This document shows positions 15,648 to 25,237 of a stretch of DNA of 64,000 nucleotides, piece after piece. Source of the DNA: Paenibacillus albidus (GTDB lineage Bacteria > Bacillota > Bacilli > Paenibacillales > Paenibacillaceae); NCBI RefSeq assembly GCF_014644435.1, contig NZ_BMKR01000001.1:310001-374000 (forward strand). The letters are read 5' to 3'. The position numbers and the translations under genes were made by a program. Numbering within the stretch: position 1 is the first letter of the stretch; each line of letters opens with the position of its first letter. The notes under the pieces were generated by a model, which worked only from the letters and a program-made list of their open reading frames with translations, did not search any database and was not told the origin of the DNA.

Positions 15648-17549
15648 TCATTCCCCAGCCGGCAGATCCAGCAGCAGATCATTCAGATTATAGCAAAATC
15701 CCGGCTCCTCGGTTTCGGTAGGCGCTACCAGCAGCACATAGAGTTCCAGCGGTTGCTCCCCCCGAAGTGCTTCTACCTCAAGCTGATGATCCCCGGCAGT
15801 CAGCAGCAGCTCAATCCGCTGCCCCTCCGCTCCCCGATGATAGGAGGGCAGCCAATCCTCAGCTCCGGGGGAGTCCAGAATGGTCTTTCCGTCCAGCTTC
15901 AACCGGACGGCTCCCGGGGCCGCGACAGCCAGGCAGACCTTGCGGTCCAGCGGATTACGCAGGATCGTCCGGCCAAGATACCAGCCCTCGGACTCTGAAG
16001 CAATGGCTTCGTCAAGCAGCAGTCGATTCCCGGAGTTCCAGAGAGGCTGACTTTCCGAACTTCCCGGACCGGAGACACGCCAGCCCTGGCCCCGCACCAG
16101 AGTGAACGATGTATGAAATACCGCCCATTCCACATGGTTATGCAGCCTGGTCAGTTGAAGCTGCAGGGGGTAGGCGGATTCCTTCAGCCCGCTTGATGCG
16201 GTGACCGCCGCCTCCCAGATATGTGTTTCCCCTGCCGCCAGCGTGATTGTTTCTCCGTCCGGTCCCTGCCACTCCTGCGGAAGCTGCAGGGCCAGGCGGA
16301 AGTTCAGAGAAACGTCAGTCCTGTTAGTAATCGTGAACTCCAGCTCCTTCCGGCAGCCTGCACCGATAGAAGGGTCATTGTCTTCATAACGGATCTCCAG
16401 TTGCAGCAGTGCATGCTTCTGGGAGCCTTCAGGCAGAAGGCGGATATCCACGTTGGGATCACGTCTCCATAGCTCTTTAAAGGAATCGCCGACTTCCTCC
16501 TCAGGGATCAACCGGGTTGCGGCCTCTGGCAGGACTGAAATCCGCGAACCGGCATGGGCCAGCACCTGCTTGCCAACCGCAATGGTTCTGCGGGTCAATT
16601 CATCCAGCGTAGCCGGATGCGGAAAACCGTTGATCGGCGGACTGACCACGACCCGGTTGCCCACAGGGTCCACCCATTTGGCGGGCAGGCCCTCCGGTCC
16701 GATAATCATCCCCAGTATGGAGGCCAGCGTAGCCGCCGTGCAGTCCGTATCATAGCCGCAGTTCACGGCTTTCAGAATGGCATCCTCGAAATCCTCGCCA
16801 TACAGCCAGCCCAGCAGGGTAAAGGCGATATTTTGCGGCGCATCCGTAAAATTAGGGTGCCCGTGATGCAGAAGAATCAGCTCGCGTGCTGTCAGCCAGT
16901 CCCGGCCTTCCCGGTGCCAGCGCAATAAATCTGTAACCGCCAGCGCAGTGCGGCAGTCCGCAGGAATGAACTTCATGCCGATGGCGATCAGCGCATCCCT
17001 GTCCTTCTCGAAGAATACAGCGCTCTCCAGCGCGGCGAAGAACATTTCCCCGTATACGCCCTCGCCGCCTGCATGGTCCGTAATCGCATCTTCGTAGGCA
17101 TAACGTGCAGCCACCTCCGGCATTCCGGGAGCAACCATAGCCCAGATTTCGGAGCGGATCGGCGAACCCATGCAGTTGTTGAAGGGATTGTTGAAGCTTC
17201 CGGCGAGCGGGGGCATAAGCCCTCTGCGCATATTGGTCAACGCATAGCCGTATTCATCAAACGGAAAAAAAATATGGTCCACCCATTCCCGCGCCAGCTG
17301 CCGCGCCGTGATGCCCGGCCCATACTGCTCCAGCGCATGCAGCCACACCAGCTGTAGATCCAGATCGTCGTTCTCCAGCGGTCCATCCGGTAGCTCCGGG
17401 TAGAAGTCGAGCTGAAGCAGCTCTTTGCGGCCTTCTACCGGAGCCCCCAGCGTTCCGCCGATATTTTTGCCAAGCCAGCCGCCATAGACGATTCGATAGT
17501 AATCCTGTTCATTAAGAATACCTGTAAGAATGCCTGTCTCTGTACTCAT
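15648..17549 (-). CDS. ADP-ribosylglycohydrolase family protein with extra C-terminal domain
   Basis: A 633-residue protein. Residues about 15-330 match the ADP-ribosylglycohydrolase fold: YGGWLGKNIGGTLGAPVEG, the first metal motif ENDDLDLQ (Asp61, Asp62) and the second CGYDTDCTAA (Asp267, Asp269), so the di-magnesium site is complete. The final 300 residues form beta-rich domains with no recognised match. Proteins of this type in sugar clusters may hydrolyse N- or O-glycosidic bonds of ribosylated or other small substrates rather than protein ADP-ribose. ATG at 17549 follows GAGGAGTGGTGAT; it starts two bases after the stop of a broken kinase gene. Another family member is at 53155-54540. 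Confidence 0.82.
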   Translation of the reverse strand: MSTETGILTGILNEQDYYRIVYGGWLGKNIGGTLGAPVEGRKELLQLDFYPELPDGPLENDDLDLQLVWLHALEQYGPGITARQLAREWVDHIFFPFDEYGYALTNMRRGLMPPLAGSFNNPFNNCMGSPIRSEIWAMVAPGMPEVAARYAYEDAITDHAGGEGVYGEMFFAALESAVFFEKDRDALIAIGMKFIPADCRTALAVTDLLRWHREGRDWLTARELILLHHGHPNFTDAPQNIAFTLLGWLYGEDFEDAILKAVNCGYDTDCTAATLASILGMIIGPEGLPAKWVDPVGNRVVVSPPINGFPHPATLDELTRRTIAVGKQVLAHAGSRISVLPEAATRLIPEEEVGDSFKELWRRDPNVDIRLLPEGSQKHALLQLEIRYEDNDPSIGAGCRKELEFTITNRTDVSLNFRLALQLPQEWQGPDGETITLAAGETHIWEAAVTASSGLKESAYPLQLQLTRLHNHVEWAVFHTSFTLVRGQGWRVSGPGSSESQPLWNSGNRLLLDEAIASESEGWYLGRTILRNPLDRKVCLAVAAPGAVRLKLDGKTILDSPGAEDWLPSYHRGAEGQRIELLLTAGDHQLEVEALRGEQPLELYVLLVAPTETEEPGFCYNLNDLLLDLPAGE

Positions 17550-17550
17550 A

Positions 17551-17943
17551 TCACCACTCCTCGCAAACTGTATAGCGCTGTACCTCATCTTCAAGCGATG
17601 ATTGAAGAAAGGAGGTTAAGGCTAGACGGTCAGGCAGCCCTTCGATATCACCATTCACCATCGTCCGACCGCACAGCCTCTGGTTACAGCTTCTGCAAGG
17701 GACAGGCCGTCCTGGTGAAAATGCTTCGCCAACTCGGCGCAATCCTTCGTTGCGTATAGGAAGTCCCCTTCACCTGCACCCGCCAGGATCATATCCGCCT
17801 TCCTGACGATCGCCGACAGGACGGACCGCCTCAATCCCGGGGATTCCCTGCCACTGCCTGTTCTCCTTCAAATATTCACTCCCCGGACTCCGCACAATTT
17901 CCGGCGGCTCCAGTGAACGATCCTTTTCAGCATTCATGTTCAT
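17551..17943 (-). pseudogene. Fused remnants: BNR/sialidase-like N-terminus and 2-keto-3-deoxygluconate kinase C-terminus
   Basis: The ATG at 17943 overlaps the aldolase remnant's stop by 4 bp and opens a frame with LEPPEIVRSPGSEYLKENRQ and WQGIPGIE, a start typical of BNR-repeat glycosyl hydrolases, but it stops after about 55 codons. In other frames follow ADMILAGAGEGDFLYATKDC and, after a deletion, LSLAEAVTRGCAVG then MVNGDIEGLPDRLALTSF, which resemble the C-terminal half of PfkB-type KDG kinases. Two former genes have collapsed into under 400 bp by deletion and frameshift. Confidence 0.65.
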
Positions 17944-18495
17944 TTCTCTTCCTGCCCCGTCTGCCTTGTCCTGCCTACATAGTTCCGGGCCAGAGCAGCC
18001 AACGCTTCGTAGTTGCCTTCGCTAACCCATTTCTCCTGCACCAGTCTTGCTCCGACAGCCGAAGCCCCGGCTCCCAGCCAGTCCTGCAGATTGCCTTCGT
18101 CCACACCGCCCACAGCCATCACCGGAATATGATTCAGCGGAGCCAGCACGGACTTCATGTAGCCGATTCCCAGATCACCGGCAGGAAACAGCTTGACGAG
18201 ATCCGTGCCATAGCTGTAAGCCTCGGCCATCTCGCTCGGTGTCGCCGCTCCGGGAACCGAAATCAGTCCCCGCTCCGATGCACAGGCTTCCCCCAAAGCG
18301 GCGGGACAGTTGGGCGATAATAGCCGAAGCACCGTTTGCTTCCGCTGCGCCCCGCTGGTTGAACGGAATTTCCAGCAGCCGGATTCCTCCTTCGACCAGA
18401 GCCTCCACTACAGGCACAATGGCCACCGCGTCAATTCCCCGCAGAATTGCAACCAGCTTATGCTCCAGTATCTTTTCCATTACAGATATGCTCAT
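17940..18495 (-). pseudogene. Broken KDPG/KDPGal aldolase (Eda-type)
   Basis: The frame from ATG 18495 (ribosome binding site GCGAGGAGACATTCTGTG) encodes MEKILEHKLVAILRGIDA, GGIRLLEIPFNQRG and GGSLCIGAGT, typical of Eda with the Glu of the active site. It then shifts frame with loss of roughly 30 residues and resumes as LISVPGAATPSEMAEAYSYG, DLVKLFPAGDLG (Schiff-base Lys region) and VMAVGGVDEGN. The chain around the IxPxT segment is missing, so no active aldolase is expected from this locus. Confidence 0.8.
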
Positions 18496-18542
18496 CACAG
18501 AATGTCTCCTCGCTAAAGATCGTTTGGCCCGGATTGACAGCC

Positions 18543-18577
18543 GCCCCGGTCTGCCTACGCTGTAAGCAGACCGGGGC
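18543..18577 (-). terminator. Strong intercistronic hairpin after the sugar-binding protein gene
   Basis: GCCCCGGTCTGC pairs perfectly with GCAGACCGGGGC. No T tract follows on the minus strand, so it more likely stabilises or limits the upstream transporter mRNA than fully terminates it. Confidence 0.65.
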
Positions 18578-18594
18578 ACATCCTTGCCGAGCCC

Positions 18595-20031
18595 TTAAGG
18601 CTTCAGCGGTTTAAAATCCGGCTTCTGGTATTTGGCCAGATCAATCGTTCCGGCTTCGACATTGGCTTCAGCCAATTTATTGAAGGCATCGCCCAGTTCC
18701 TCCAGCTGCTTCTCAATGTCCGGCAGTTCCTTGCTGCTCATGAACAGCTGGTTCATCACATCGTACACTACAGCCGATTTGCTGACATCCAGCGAGCCTA
18801 CCTTGAGCGGAGGATTCACTACCGAATAATCAAGGCGAGGAGCCCTCGGGTAATCCACGGATTTGTCGTCAATCACGAAACCGTCCACTCCTTTGCGGTC
18901 AGTCGGTTGAATCGCTTTGTCCTGAGCGGCAAGGTTGGTGAAGGAGCCGAGGCCTTTTTTGGCCAGCTCTACGAACATTTCATCAGAGATGAGGAATTCC
19001 CACGCTTTCTTGGCTTCTTCCAGGTGCTTCGAGTTTTTGTTGATGCTGAAGCCGCTGGCCGTCTCATAAGCGGGGCCGCCCAGCACTTTGCCGTCCCAGG
19101 TCGGAAAGTCGGCAACCGCCCAGTCGATTTTGGCCGGGAATTGGTCGTTAAACACCCCGATATCCCAGGTAGCCGCTGACAGCATGCCGATATTTCCTTC
19201 CGCGAACTGGGCACGGATCATGTCATTATCGTAGGTACCGACACCCGGGAAGACACTTCCTTCCTTGTTCACATCAATCCACCATTTCACATACTTGGCG
19301 AACGGCGAGAAATCATATTTACCGGTTACCGCATTCCAGCCATCACGCCCATTGATGTCGCCGGAGACAGCCGCCGGATAAATCGCATAATATCTCCAGA
19401 ATACCGTCTGCTTCACAGGCAGTCCAAGCCCAAACTTCTGCCCGCCTCCACTGGCCGTAATTTGCTTGGCATATTCACTCATTTCCTGCCAGGTGGCCGG
19501 TGGTTTCTCCGGATCCAGTCCCGAGGCCTTGAACAGGTCCTTGTTGTAGATCAGCTTGAAGGTGGTGACATTCTCAAAGATATAGTCCAGTTCCCCGTTT
19601 TTGGCGCTTGGCGGAACCGTGAGAGCGGATTCATCAAAGCGGTCCCGAATTTCCGGCGTAATCAGCGGGTTCAAATCCAGCGGATATTCGGCATTCACCA
19701 GATCGGTGGTAATATTATAGGCGATGTCCGGCAGATTCCCGGCGTTCAGCGCCAGCTTCAGCTGCTCCTCATAATTGTCCGCGAACACTTTATAGTTGAT
19801 CTCGATATTGTCAGGGTTGGTTTCATTGAATTTTTTGACTAGTCTTTCCCGCACTTCCAGGTCATGCCGCGAGTTGACCCATACCTCGATCGATACTTTT
19901 TCTTTGGGTGCGGTGGTATTACTGTTTGCCGACGAGCTAGCGTCACCATTGTTAGAGCATCCGGTCATCAGGACCAGAAGCATTGCTGCCGCGGCCAGAA
20001 TCCCCTGCTTACTCCTTTTTTTTTCACTCAA
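18595..20031 (-). CDS. Extracellular sugar-binding lipoprotein of a CUT1 ABC importer
   Basis: A family 1 solute-binding protein of 478 residues: signal peptide with lipobox MTGC (Cys25), a Ser/Asn-rich linker, then IEVWVNSRHDLEVRERLVKK and NAGNLPDIAYN, the typical ligand-lobe start. It delivers a sugar or oligosaccharide to the two permeases at 23441-25237. The gene lies downstream of the sensor kinase gene. The start is taken as TTG at 20031, eight bases after AAGGGG; a TTG three codons earlier is directly adjacent to that site. The ligand is not evident; the flanking sugar-acid genes suggest a galactose- or uronate-containing glycan. Confidence 0.88.
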   Translation of the reverse strand: MSEKKRSKQGILAAAAMLLVLMTGCSNNGDASSSANSNTTAPKEKVSIEVWVNSRHDLEVRERLVKKFNETNPDNIEINYKVFADNYEEQLKLALNAGNLPDIAYNITTDLVNAEYPLDLNPLITPEIRDRFDESALTVPPSAKNGELDYIFENVTTFKLIYNKDLFKASGLDPEKPPATWQEMSEYAKQITASGGGQKFGLGLPVKQTVFWRYYAIYPAAVSGDINGRDGWNAVTGKYDFSPFAKYVKWWIDVNKEGSVFPGVGTYDNDMIRAQFAEGNIGMLSAATWDIGVFNDQFPAKIDWAVADFPTWDGKVLGGPAYETASGFSINKNSKHLEEAKKAWEFLISDEMFVELAKKGLGSFTNLAAQDKAIQPTDRKGVDGFVIDDKSVDYPRAPRLDYSVVNPPLKVGSLDVSKSAVVYDVMNQLFMSSKELPDIEKQLEELGDAFNKLAEANVEAGTIDLAKYQKPDFKPLKP

Positions 20032-20139
20032 ATTCTTCAACCCCTTATTTTGTTTTGATTACAACCTGATTATAAAAAGGAATAGGAGGCCAGCTAACCC
20101 CTCGGAATTCATATTTACTGAACAAAAACGCTTTCTTTT

Positions 20140-21891
20140 TCAAAATACAGACGGCGGTGGATCCGTTTCCGCCAGATTGACTCCATTTTCTGTAAATGGA
20201 ATCAACAATTCGAAGCATTTCCCATCCTCCAGCGGTTTGACCTGAAGTCCATAGGCCTCACCGAAATACAGCCGGATGCGTTCATGAACATTGCGGATGC
20301 CGAAGGACGTAGGGTCAGGCTCCCGCTCGCTGAGCAGGCGCTGCACCTTCGGCAGATCCAGCAGCTGTCCATTGTCGAATACCCCGATACTGTAGGTGTC
20401 TTCGCCTGTCCGCCTACCCTTGATTTCAATGCGGTTCCCGCCTGCCTGACGGCTCATTCCGTGCATAATGGCATTCTCCACCAGGGGCTGCAGGGAAATC
20501 TTAACTATTGTCTGCTGAAGTAGCTCCGGCTCCATCTCTACAGTGATGGCGAACTGTTCTTTGTAGCGGATCTGCTGCATGCCGATATAATTGTTCAAAT
20601 GCTTCAGCTCCTGCTCCAGTGTGACCACGTCATGGCCATCCAGCCCCGCACGGAGAAAGCCGGTCAAATATTCGATCATGCCGGTAAGCTCGCGGTCCCT
20701 GTGCTCAAGCGCCTTCCAGTTAATCGTATCCAGGCTGTTGTACAGGAAATGGGGATTAATCTGATACTGCAGCAGACGCAGATGATATTCCCGCTTCAAA
20801 ATCTGCTCCTCACGGATTTCCATCAGCAGCTCGCGGATCCCGTCATACAGGATGCCGATTTCATCCCCCCGCACCAAAGGCGGAATATTCAAATGGGCAC
20901 CATAACTCTTCTTGCGCACGACAAGGGAAGCCAGCCGCTCAATCGGCCGGGAGAAATTGTGGGCCAGGCGGCTCGATACCATCGTGGACACCAGCAGCAG
21001 CAGCCCCATCACCCCGGCGGTCCATTGATAGACCTTATAGAGCGGAAACAGCACATGCTTGCGGGGCACAATGCCAAGCAGTGTCCAGTTCTCCCCGACA
21101 TGCCGCGTGGAGTAATAGTTTTCGCCTTCGGTATAGCTGTAGTCCGCTTGACTGCCCGGTTCTCCCGCTGCCAGCAAGAGGCCGGAGCGAAGCCCGGCAT
21201 TCTCTTCCGTGCCCTGATATCCGACAAACACATCTCCTTCGAAGGCATTGTCGGCGAGCAGATACTGTCGCTGCCCGGATTCCAGCGGCTCACCTAGCAA
21301 GGCCTTTATGGAGCTGTAGGGAACAGAAATAAGCATGCTGCCGTACAGCTGATGGTGGGTAATGCTGCCGATTGGCACAATCCAGGTAAATTCATCCGCT
21401 GAATCTTTCCCGGACAATCTATACACCTGCTCCAGCGCGCCCTGGTCCAAAGAAAGACCTTCAATAAACTCGGGGTCGGCTTTTACCGGAAGACCGTAAT
21501 GGGACAAATAATGCTCATCCGGCAGCAGGAAAGAAATGCGGAAGTCCGCGTTGATATACTTAATGTTCGTGAGGTACTGGAGCAGGCGGTTGGCTACCGC
21601 CGTCTGGCGGATAACGGAATTTTCCGAGGTATTAAAAAAAGCCTGGACCAGCTCTTCATCATGCAAAAACAGCCGCTCCGTCATTTCGAACTCCTGATAC
21701 AGTTGTTCGAACGGGGCGGCTGTGCGCGACAAGATCATGTCCGAGCTTTCCTCCAGCTGACGGGTGAACAGATTGGAGGTGACGAAGATGTTCACGGCCC
21801 CGACAATCAGGATCGGAGCCAGAGTCAGCAGCAGGATCATCAAAAAAAGCTTGTGGTGGAAACGGTGGAACGGCAGGCGCTGTCTTCTCAT
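20140..21891 (-). CDS. YesM-type sensor histidine kinase
   Basis: A 583-residue membrane kinase: transmembrane helix at 14-36, extracellular Cache-like sensor domain to about 285, second helix at 290-307, a HAMP-like linker, then the His_kinase motif with His381 in YQINPHFLYNSLDTINW and the ATPase blocks LVENAIMHG and SFGIRNVHERIRLYFG. Its ATG overlaps the response-regulator stop by 4 bp. Such pairs in Paenibacillus control adjacent CUT1 importers, here the permeases upstream and the binding protein downstream, probably sensing the extracellular sugar or the loaded binding protein. Confidence 0.92.
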   Translation of the reverse strand: MRRQRLPFHRFHHKLFLMILLLTLAPILIVGAVNIFVTSNLFTRQLEESSDMILSRTAAPFEQLYQEFEMTERLFLHDEELVQAFFNTSENSVIRQTAVANRLLQYLTNIKYINADFRISFLLPDEHYLSHYGLPVKADPEFIEGLSLDQGALEQVYRLSGKDSADEFTWIVPIGSITHHQLYGSMLISVPYSSIKALLGEPLESGQRQYLLADNAFEGDVFVGYQGTEENAGLRSGLLLAAGEPGSQADYSYTEGENYYSTRHVGENWTLLGIVPRKHVLFPLYKVYQWTAGVMGLLLLVSTMVSSRLAHNFSRPIERLASLVVRKKSYGAHLNIPPLVRGDEIGILYDGIRELLMEIREEQILKREYHLRLLQYQINPHFLYNSLDTINWKALEHRDRELTGMIEYLTGFLRAGLDGHDVVTLEQELKHLNNYIGMQQIRYKEQFAITVEMEPELLQQTIVKISLQPLVENAIMHGMSRQAGGNRIEIKGRRTGEDTYSIGVFDNGQLLDLPKVQRLLSEREPDPTSFGIRNVHERIRLYFGEAYGLQVKPLEDGKCFELLIPFTENGVNLAETDPPPSVF

Positions 21892-23423
21892 ACAAGAGCC
21901 CCCCGGTACTCGGAGGGAGTCATGCCGTACTCTTTTTTGAACAGCTTCACAAAATGCTCCACCTTGTTATACCCGACCTTGTAGGACACCTCGTACACCT
22001 TGAGTGTCGGGTCCTTCAATAGATTGAGCGCGGCGGCCATACGGACCTGAAGCAGATGCGTCCGGAACGTAATCCCCGTCTGCTGCTTGAACAGCTCACT
22101 CAGGTATACAGGCGAAATCCCAAGCTCCTCGGCAACGGTCGTCAGTTGAATATCCTGGCCATATTGCTGGTCAATCCGCTCAAGCACAATCCGAATCAGA
22201 CGGTGCGCGCCTTTTCCGTGCCGCCGGTGGATCAAATGATGAATTTCATGGGTGAAAAATTGCAGCAGATCCTTGATCTTGTTCTGTCCGGCAATGCGCA
22301 TCTTCAGGTCCTCCGTATCCGGAAGGACGTTGTCCCCTCCGGTCTGGACATGCTCCCTGATCGTTGTCAGCCACTCGAAGCACCAGCGCCGGGCGGCTCC
22401 AAGCTCCCATTCCAGAAATGAGACCGTCAGCTGGTTCAGCCAGCGGACCACCTGCTCCGTCTCCCCCTTCACCATCCACTGGATCAGCTCGGCCATCGAC
22501 TTGGTCCACTGCATATAGGCCAGCTCACGGCTGGACGGCAGCAGGAAGCGGATCGGCTCCTCCGTATCGCCGCCCATATACTCCATCATCTTCTCAGTTT
22601 CCCAGAACAGTCTGGACAGCTCAAGCGGGCTTTGGCCCGTTTCGGAGATCATGATATGCACCTTCTTTTTGGTGAACCGGTCGATGCACTCATACAGCTG
22701 CCTTGCCAGGGCAATCAGCTCCTCCTCCGTCCGGCTTCCCCCGACGGTCAGCAACCATTTGCCGAAGGACAGGCGGATCGTGCAAATATCCTCATAGGCG
22801 GACAACAACTCATGCATTACATTCTGCACGGCAAATTGAGCGCTTTTATCAATCGTCATATGCCCTTCCAGCGTCACCAGAAACAGCCTCAGCTCGCCTT
22901 TCAGCATCCATTCCAGCCCGACATGGGCGCATTCCTCCTGCCAATCGTAGCCCGGATGGTTCCCGAGGATCAGCTCCTGGATATACTGGGAACGGATCGA
23001 TTCCTCATAATATTGATTGCGCCTTACACGCTGCCTTTGCACCTTCAGCTGCACCAGATAATCGACCTGTTTCAGCAGAACCTGCAGCAGCTCCTCCGGC
23101 CTGGTCGGCTTCAGCAAATAATCGGTCACGCCGAGCTGCAGCGCCCGGCGGGCATAATCAAACTCGCCGTAGGCGCTGAGAATGATATACCGGATATCGG
23201 GATGATGAAGGACAGCCCTCGAAATCATCTCAAGTCCCGTCATATCCGGCATCCGGATGTCGCTGATAACAATATCTGGCGAAATCTGCGCCATCAGCTC
23301 CAGGGCGTTCGTCCCATCCTCCGCCACACCGGCAACCTCCAGATCATACTCTTCCCAAGGGATCATTGTAACCAGTCTCTCCCGAATGAAATGCTCATCG
23401 TCCACAATCAACACCTTGTACAT
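21888..23423 (-). CDS. YesN-type response regulator with AraC DNA-binding domain
   Basis: A 511-residue regulator: receiver domain with Asp55 in IVISDIRMPD and Lys in YLLKPTRP, a long middle region, and a C-terminal AraC domain (TTVAEELGISPVYLSELFKQ and YEVSYKVGYNKVEHFVKLFK) ending GMTPSEYRG. It pairs with the overlapping kinase gene. ATG at 23423 lies six bases after GGGGG; the frame extends further upstream only into the permease gene. Likely target is the importer promoter near 25362. Confidence 0.92.
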   Translation of the reverse strand: MYKVLIVDDEHFIRERLVTMIPWEEYDLEVAGVAEDGTNALELMAQISPDIVISDIRMPDMTGLEMISRAVLHHPDIRYIILSAYGEFDYARRALQLGVTDYLLKPTRPEELLQVLLKQVDYLVQLKVQRQRVRRNQYYEESIRSQYIQELILGNHPGYDWQEECAHVGLEWMLKGELRLFLVTLEGHMTIDKSAQFAVQNVMHELLSAYEDICTIRLSFGKWLLTVGGSRTEEELIALARQLYECIDRFTKKKVHIMISETGQSPLELSRLFWETEKMMEYMGGDTEEPIRFLLPSSRELAYMQWTKSMAELIQWMVKGETEQVVRWLNQLTVSFLEWELGAARRWCFEWLTTIREHVQTGGDNVLPDTEDLKMRIAGQNKIKDLLQFFTHEIHHLIHRRHGKGAHRLIRIVLERIDQQYGQDIQLTTVAEELGISPVYLSELFKQQTGITFRTHLLQVRMAAALNLLKDPTLKVYEVSYKVGYNKVEHFVKLFKKEYGMTPSEYRGALV

Positions 23424-23440
23424 ACCCATCCCCCAATCTG

Positions 23441-24271
23441 TCAGCCCTTTACAGCCCCCTGTGCGAGTCCTCCGACAATCTGCCGGTTGAGTACAAGAAA
23501 TACAGTCAATACCGGAATCACGGAAATCATCGATCCGGCCAGCAGCAGATTCCATGCGGCGGCTCCGGTTCCTGTATTGCGCAGTTCAACTACCCCTACG
23601 GTCAGCGTTTTCGTATCGGGATTCCCGATGCTCATCACTAGCGGCAGGATATAATTGTTCCATTCTGCTATAAATTCCAATAAGAAGAAAGTCGCCGTAA
23701 TCGGCGCCATCAAAGGCAGGGTCAAACGGAAGAATCGCGTGAAGTAGCCTGCTCCATCCATAATACCAGCCTCGTCCATGTCCTGGCCAAGAGATTTAAC
23801 AAAACCTTCGTACAGGAATACACTGGCCCCCAAACCGTACAGGGCAACGAGCGGAATCGTGTAAATACTGTCCGTTAATCCCCAATCCACCGCGAGCTTA
23901 AATTTCGGGTACAGTGTCATGGGTCCGAGACTGACGAACATGACGCCGATAATCAGCATCGACAGCAGGCGTTTGCCGGGAAACTGCGTTCTGGCGAATA
24001 CATAGCCGGCCATGGCCCCCATGACCACCGACATCCCTGAGCTTACCACTGCAAAAATGACCGAGTTATAAAAATAGAGCGAGAAATCGAGCTTCTGCCA
24101 CACTTCGGAATAATTGGACCACGTCCACACTTTCGGGAACAGGCTGCCTCCGGTAATCAGCTCCTGATTCGATTTAAAGGAATAAAAGAATACATACAAT
24201 ACCGGCACAAGCGTCAAAAACGCGGCCGCCAGCAAAAAGATGTATTTCAGCCCCTGCAATAATTGCTTCAT
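23441..24271 (-). CDS. CUT1 sugar ABC transporter permease (second subunit)
   Basis: A 276-residue inner-membrane subunit with six predicted helices. The EAA motif that docks the ATPase is EAGIMDGAGYFTRFFRLTLP (about 180-199), and the C-terminus QIVGGLAQGAVKG is characteristic of MalG/YtcP-type permeases. ATG at 24271 follows GGAGGGGGCAAG. It sits 12 bp downstream of the first permease gene. No ATPase gene is present; CUT1 systems often share a distant MsmX-like ATPase. Confidence 0.92.
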   Translation of the reverse strand: MKQLLQGLKYIFLLAAAFLTLVPVLYVFFYSFKSNQELITGGSLFPKVWTWSNYSEVWQKLDFSLYFYNSVIFAVVSSGMSVVMGAMAGYVFARTQFPGKRLLSMLIIGVMFVSLGPMTLYPKFKLAVDWGLTDSIYTIPLVALYGLGASVFLYEGFVKSLGQDMDEAGIMDGAGYFTRFFRLTLPLMAPITATFFLLEFIAEWNNYILPLVMSIGNPDTKTLTVGVVELRNTGTGAAAWNLLLAGSMISVIPVLTVFLVLNRQIVGGLAQGAVKG

Positions 24272-24283
24272 CTTGCCCCCTCC

Positions 24284-25237
24284 TCATTCATGATAGTCCA
24301 TTTTTTTGGTCAGTCTGAAATACCCCATGGAGATGACGACCAGCATCAGTGCGGTGACCACCGCCACCGTTGCGCCATACCCGTAGTTGCTGCCGGCATC
24401 GCCCCCAAAGAACTGGTGGAAAATATACAGGAACGTCAATTCCGTAGCATTGTTGGGTCCGCCGTTAGTCAGAACGAGGAAGGGGCCCATCGATTTCAGC
24501 GTACCGAGAATCGAAAGGAAGAGAATCATCTGCAGAATCCGGCCCATCATCGGAATCGAGATATACCGCATCCGTTTCCAGCCCGTGGCCCCGTCCATGT
24601 CGGCGCTTTCATAGACATCCTTCGGAATGCTGGTTAATCCGACCAGGAAGAACAGCATGTTGATCCCGAAGTTCTGCCAGGCATCCATCACCATCCCGCT
24701 GGCAAATGCCGTCCAGCCGCCCGACAAAAATTGAATCGGCTGATCAATCAGGTGGAGCTTCAGCAGCAGCTGATTAAGCCCGCCGTTATAGGGATTCAGC
24801 AAGATGTACATCACCAGGGCCATTGTCGAGCCCGGCAAAATATAAGGCATTACGAACATCGCCCGGAAGATATTTCTGCCCCGCAGGTGCGAATACAGGA
24901 ACAACGCAAGGACAAACGCCAGAGGAAGCTCGATGAATATTTTCAGGGAGAACAGCCCCTGCTTCCAGAGACTGGACCAGTAGATCTGATCCTCCATCAG
25001 CCGGTGGAGATTGGCGAGCCCGGTGAACCGCTCCGGTCTTACGCCGTCATAGTAGTAGAACACATACTTCAATGCCCACCCGATGGGATACAGCGAAAAA
25101 ACGGTGAAGAAGCAGACGGGCAGCAGAAGCATCAGATAGGCGGGGCCATATTTTCGGAGGAAACGTTTGAAGGAGCGCCGGTTCCCCGGGTTCAGGGAAG
25201 GAACGGCCAATTCGGATTCAGCGGCCAGCTTGCTCAT
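24284..25237 (-). CDS. CUT1 sugar ABC transporter permease (first subunit)
   Basis: A 317-residue permease of the LplB/UgpA type with six helices. The N-terminal cytoplasmic segment MSKLAAESELAVPSLNPG precedes the first helix; the EAA loop is YESADMDGATGWKRMRYISI (about 214-233). It is the first gene of the importer operon, preceded by GAAAGGGGGCAGAGAGA at the ATG and by an extended -10 promoter. A second copy of this leader and of the first 15 codons occurs at 30121-30330, joined to a GntR remnant. Confidence 0.92.
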   Translation of the reverse strand: MSKLAAESELAVPSLNPGNRRSFKRFLRKYGPAYLMLLLPVCFFTVFSLYPIGWALKYVFYYYDGVRPERFTGLANLHRLMEDQIYWSSLWKQGLFSLKIFIELPLAFVLALFLYSHLRGRNIFRAMFVMPYILPGSTMALVMYILLNPYNGGLNQLLLKLHLIDQPIQFLSGGWTAFASGMVMDAWQNFGINMLFFLVGLTSIPKDVYESADMDGATGWKRMRYISIPMMGRILQMILFLSILGTLKSMGPFLVLTNGGPNNATELTFLYIFHQFFGGDAGSNYGYGATVAVVTALMLVVISMGYFRLTKKMDYHE

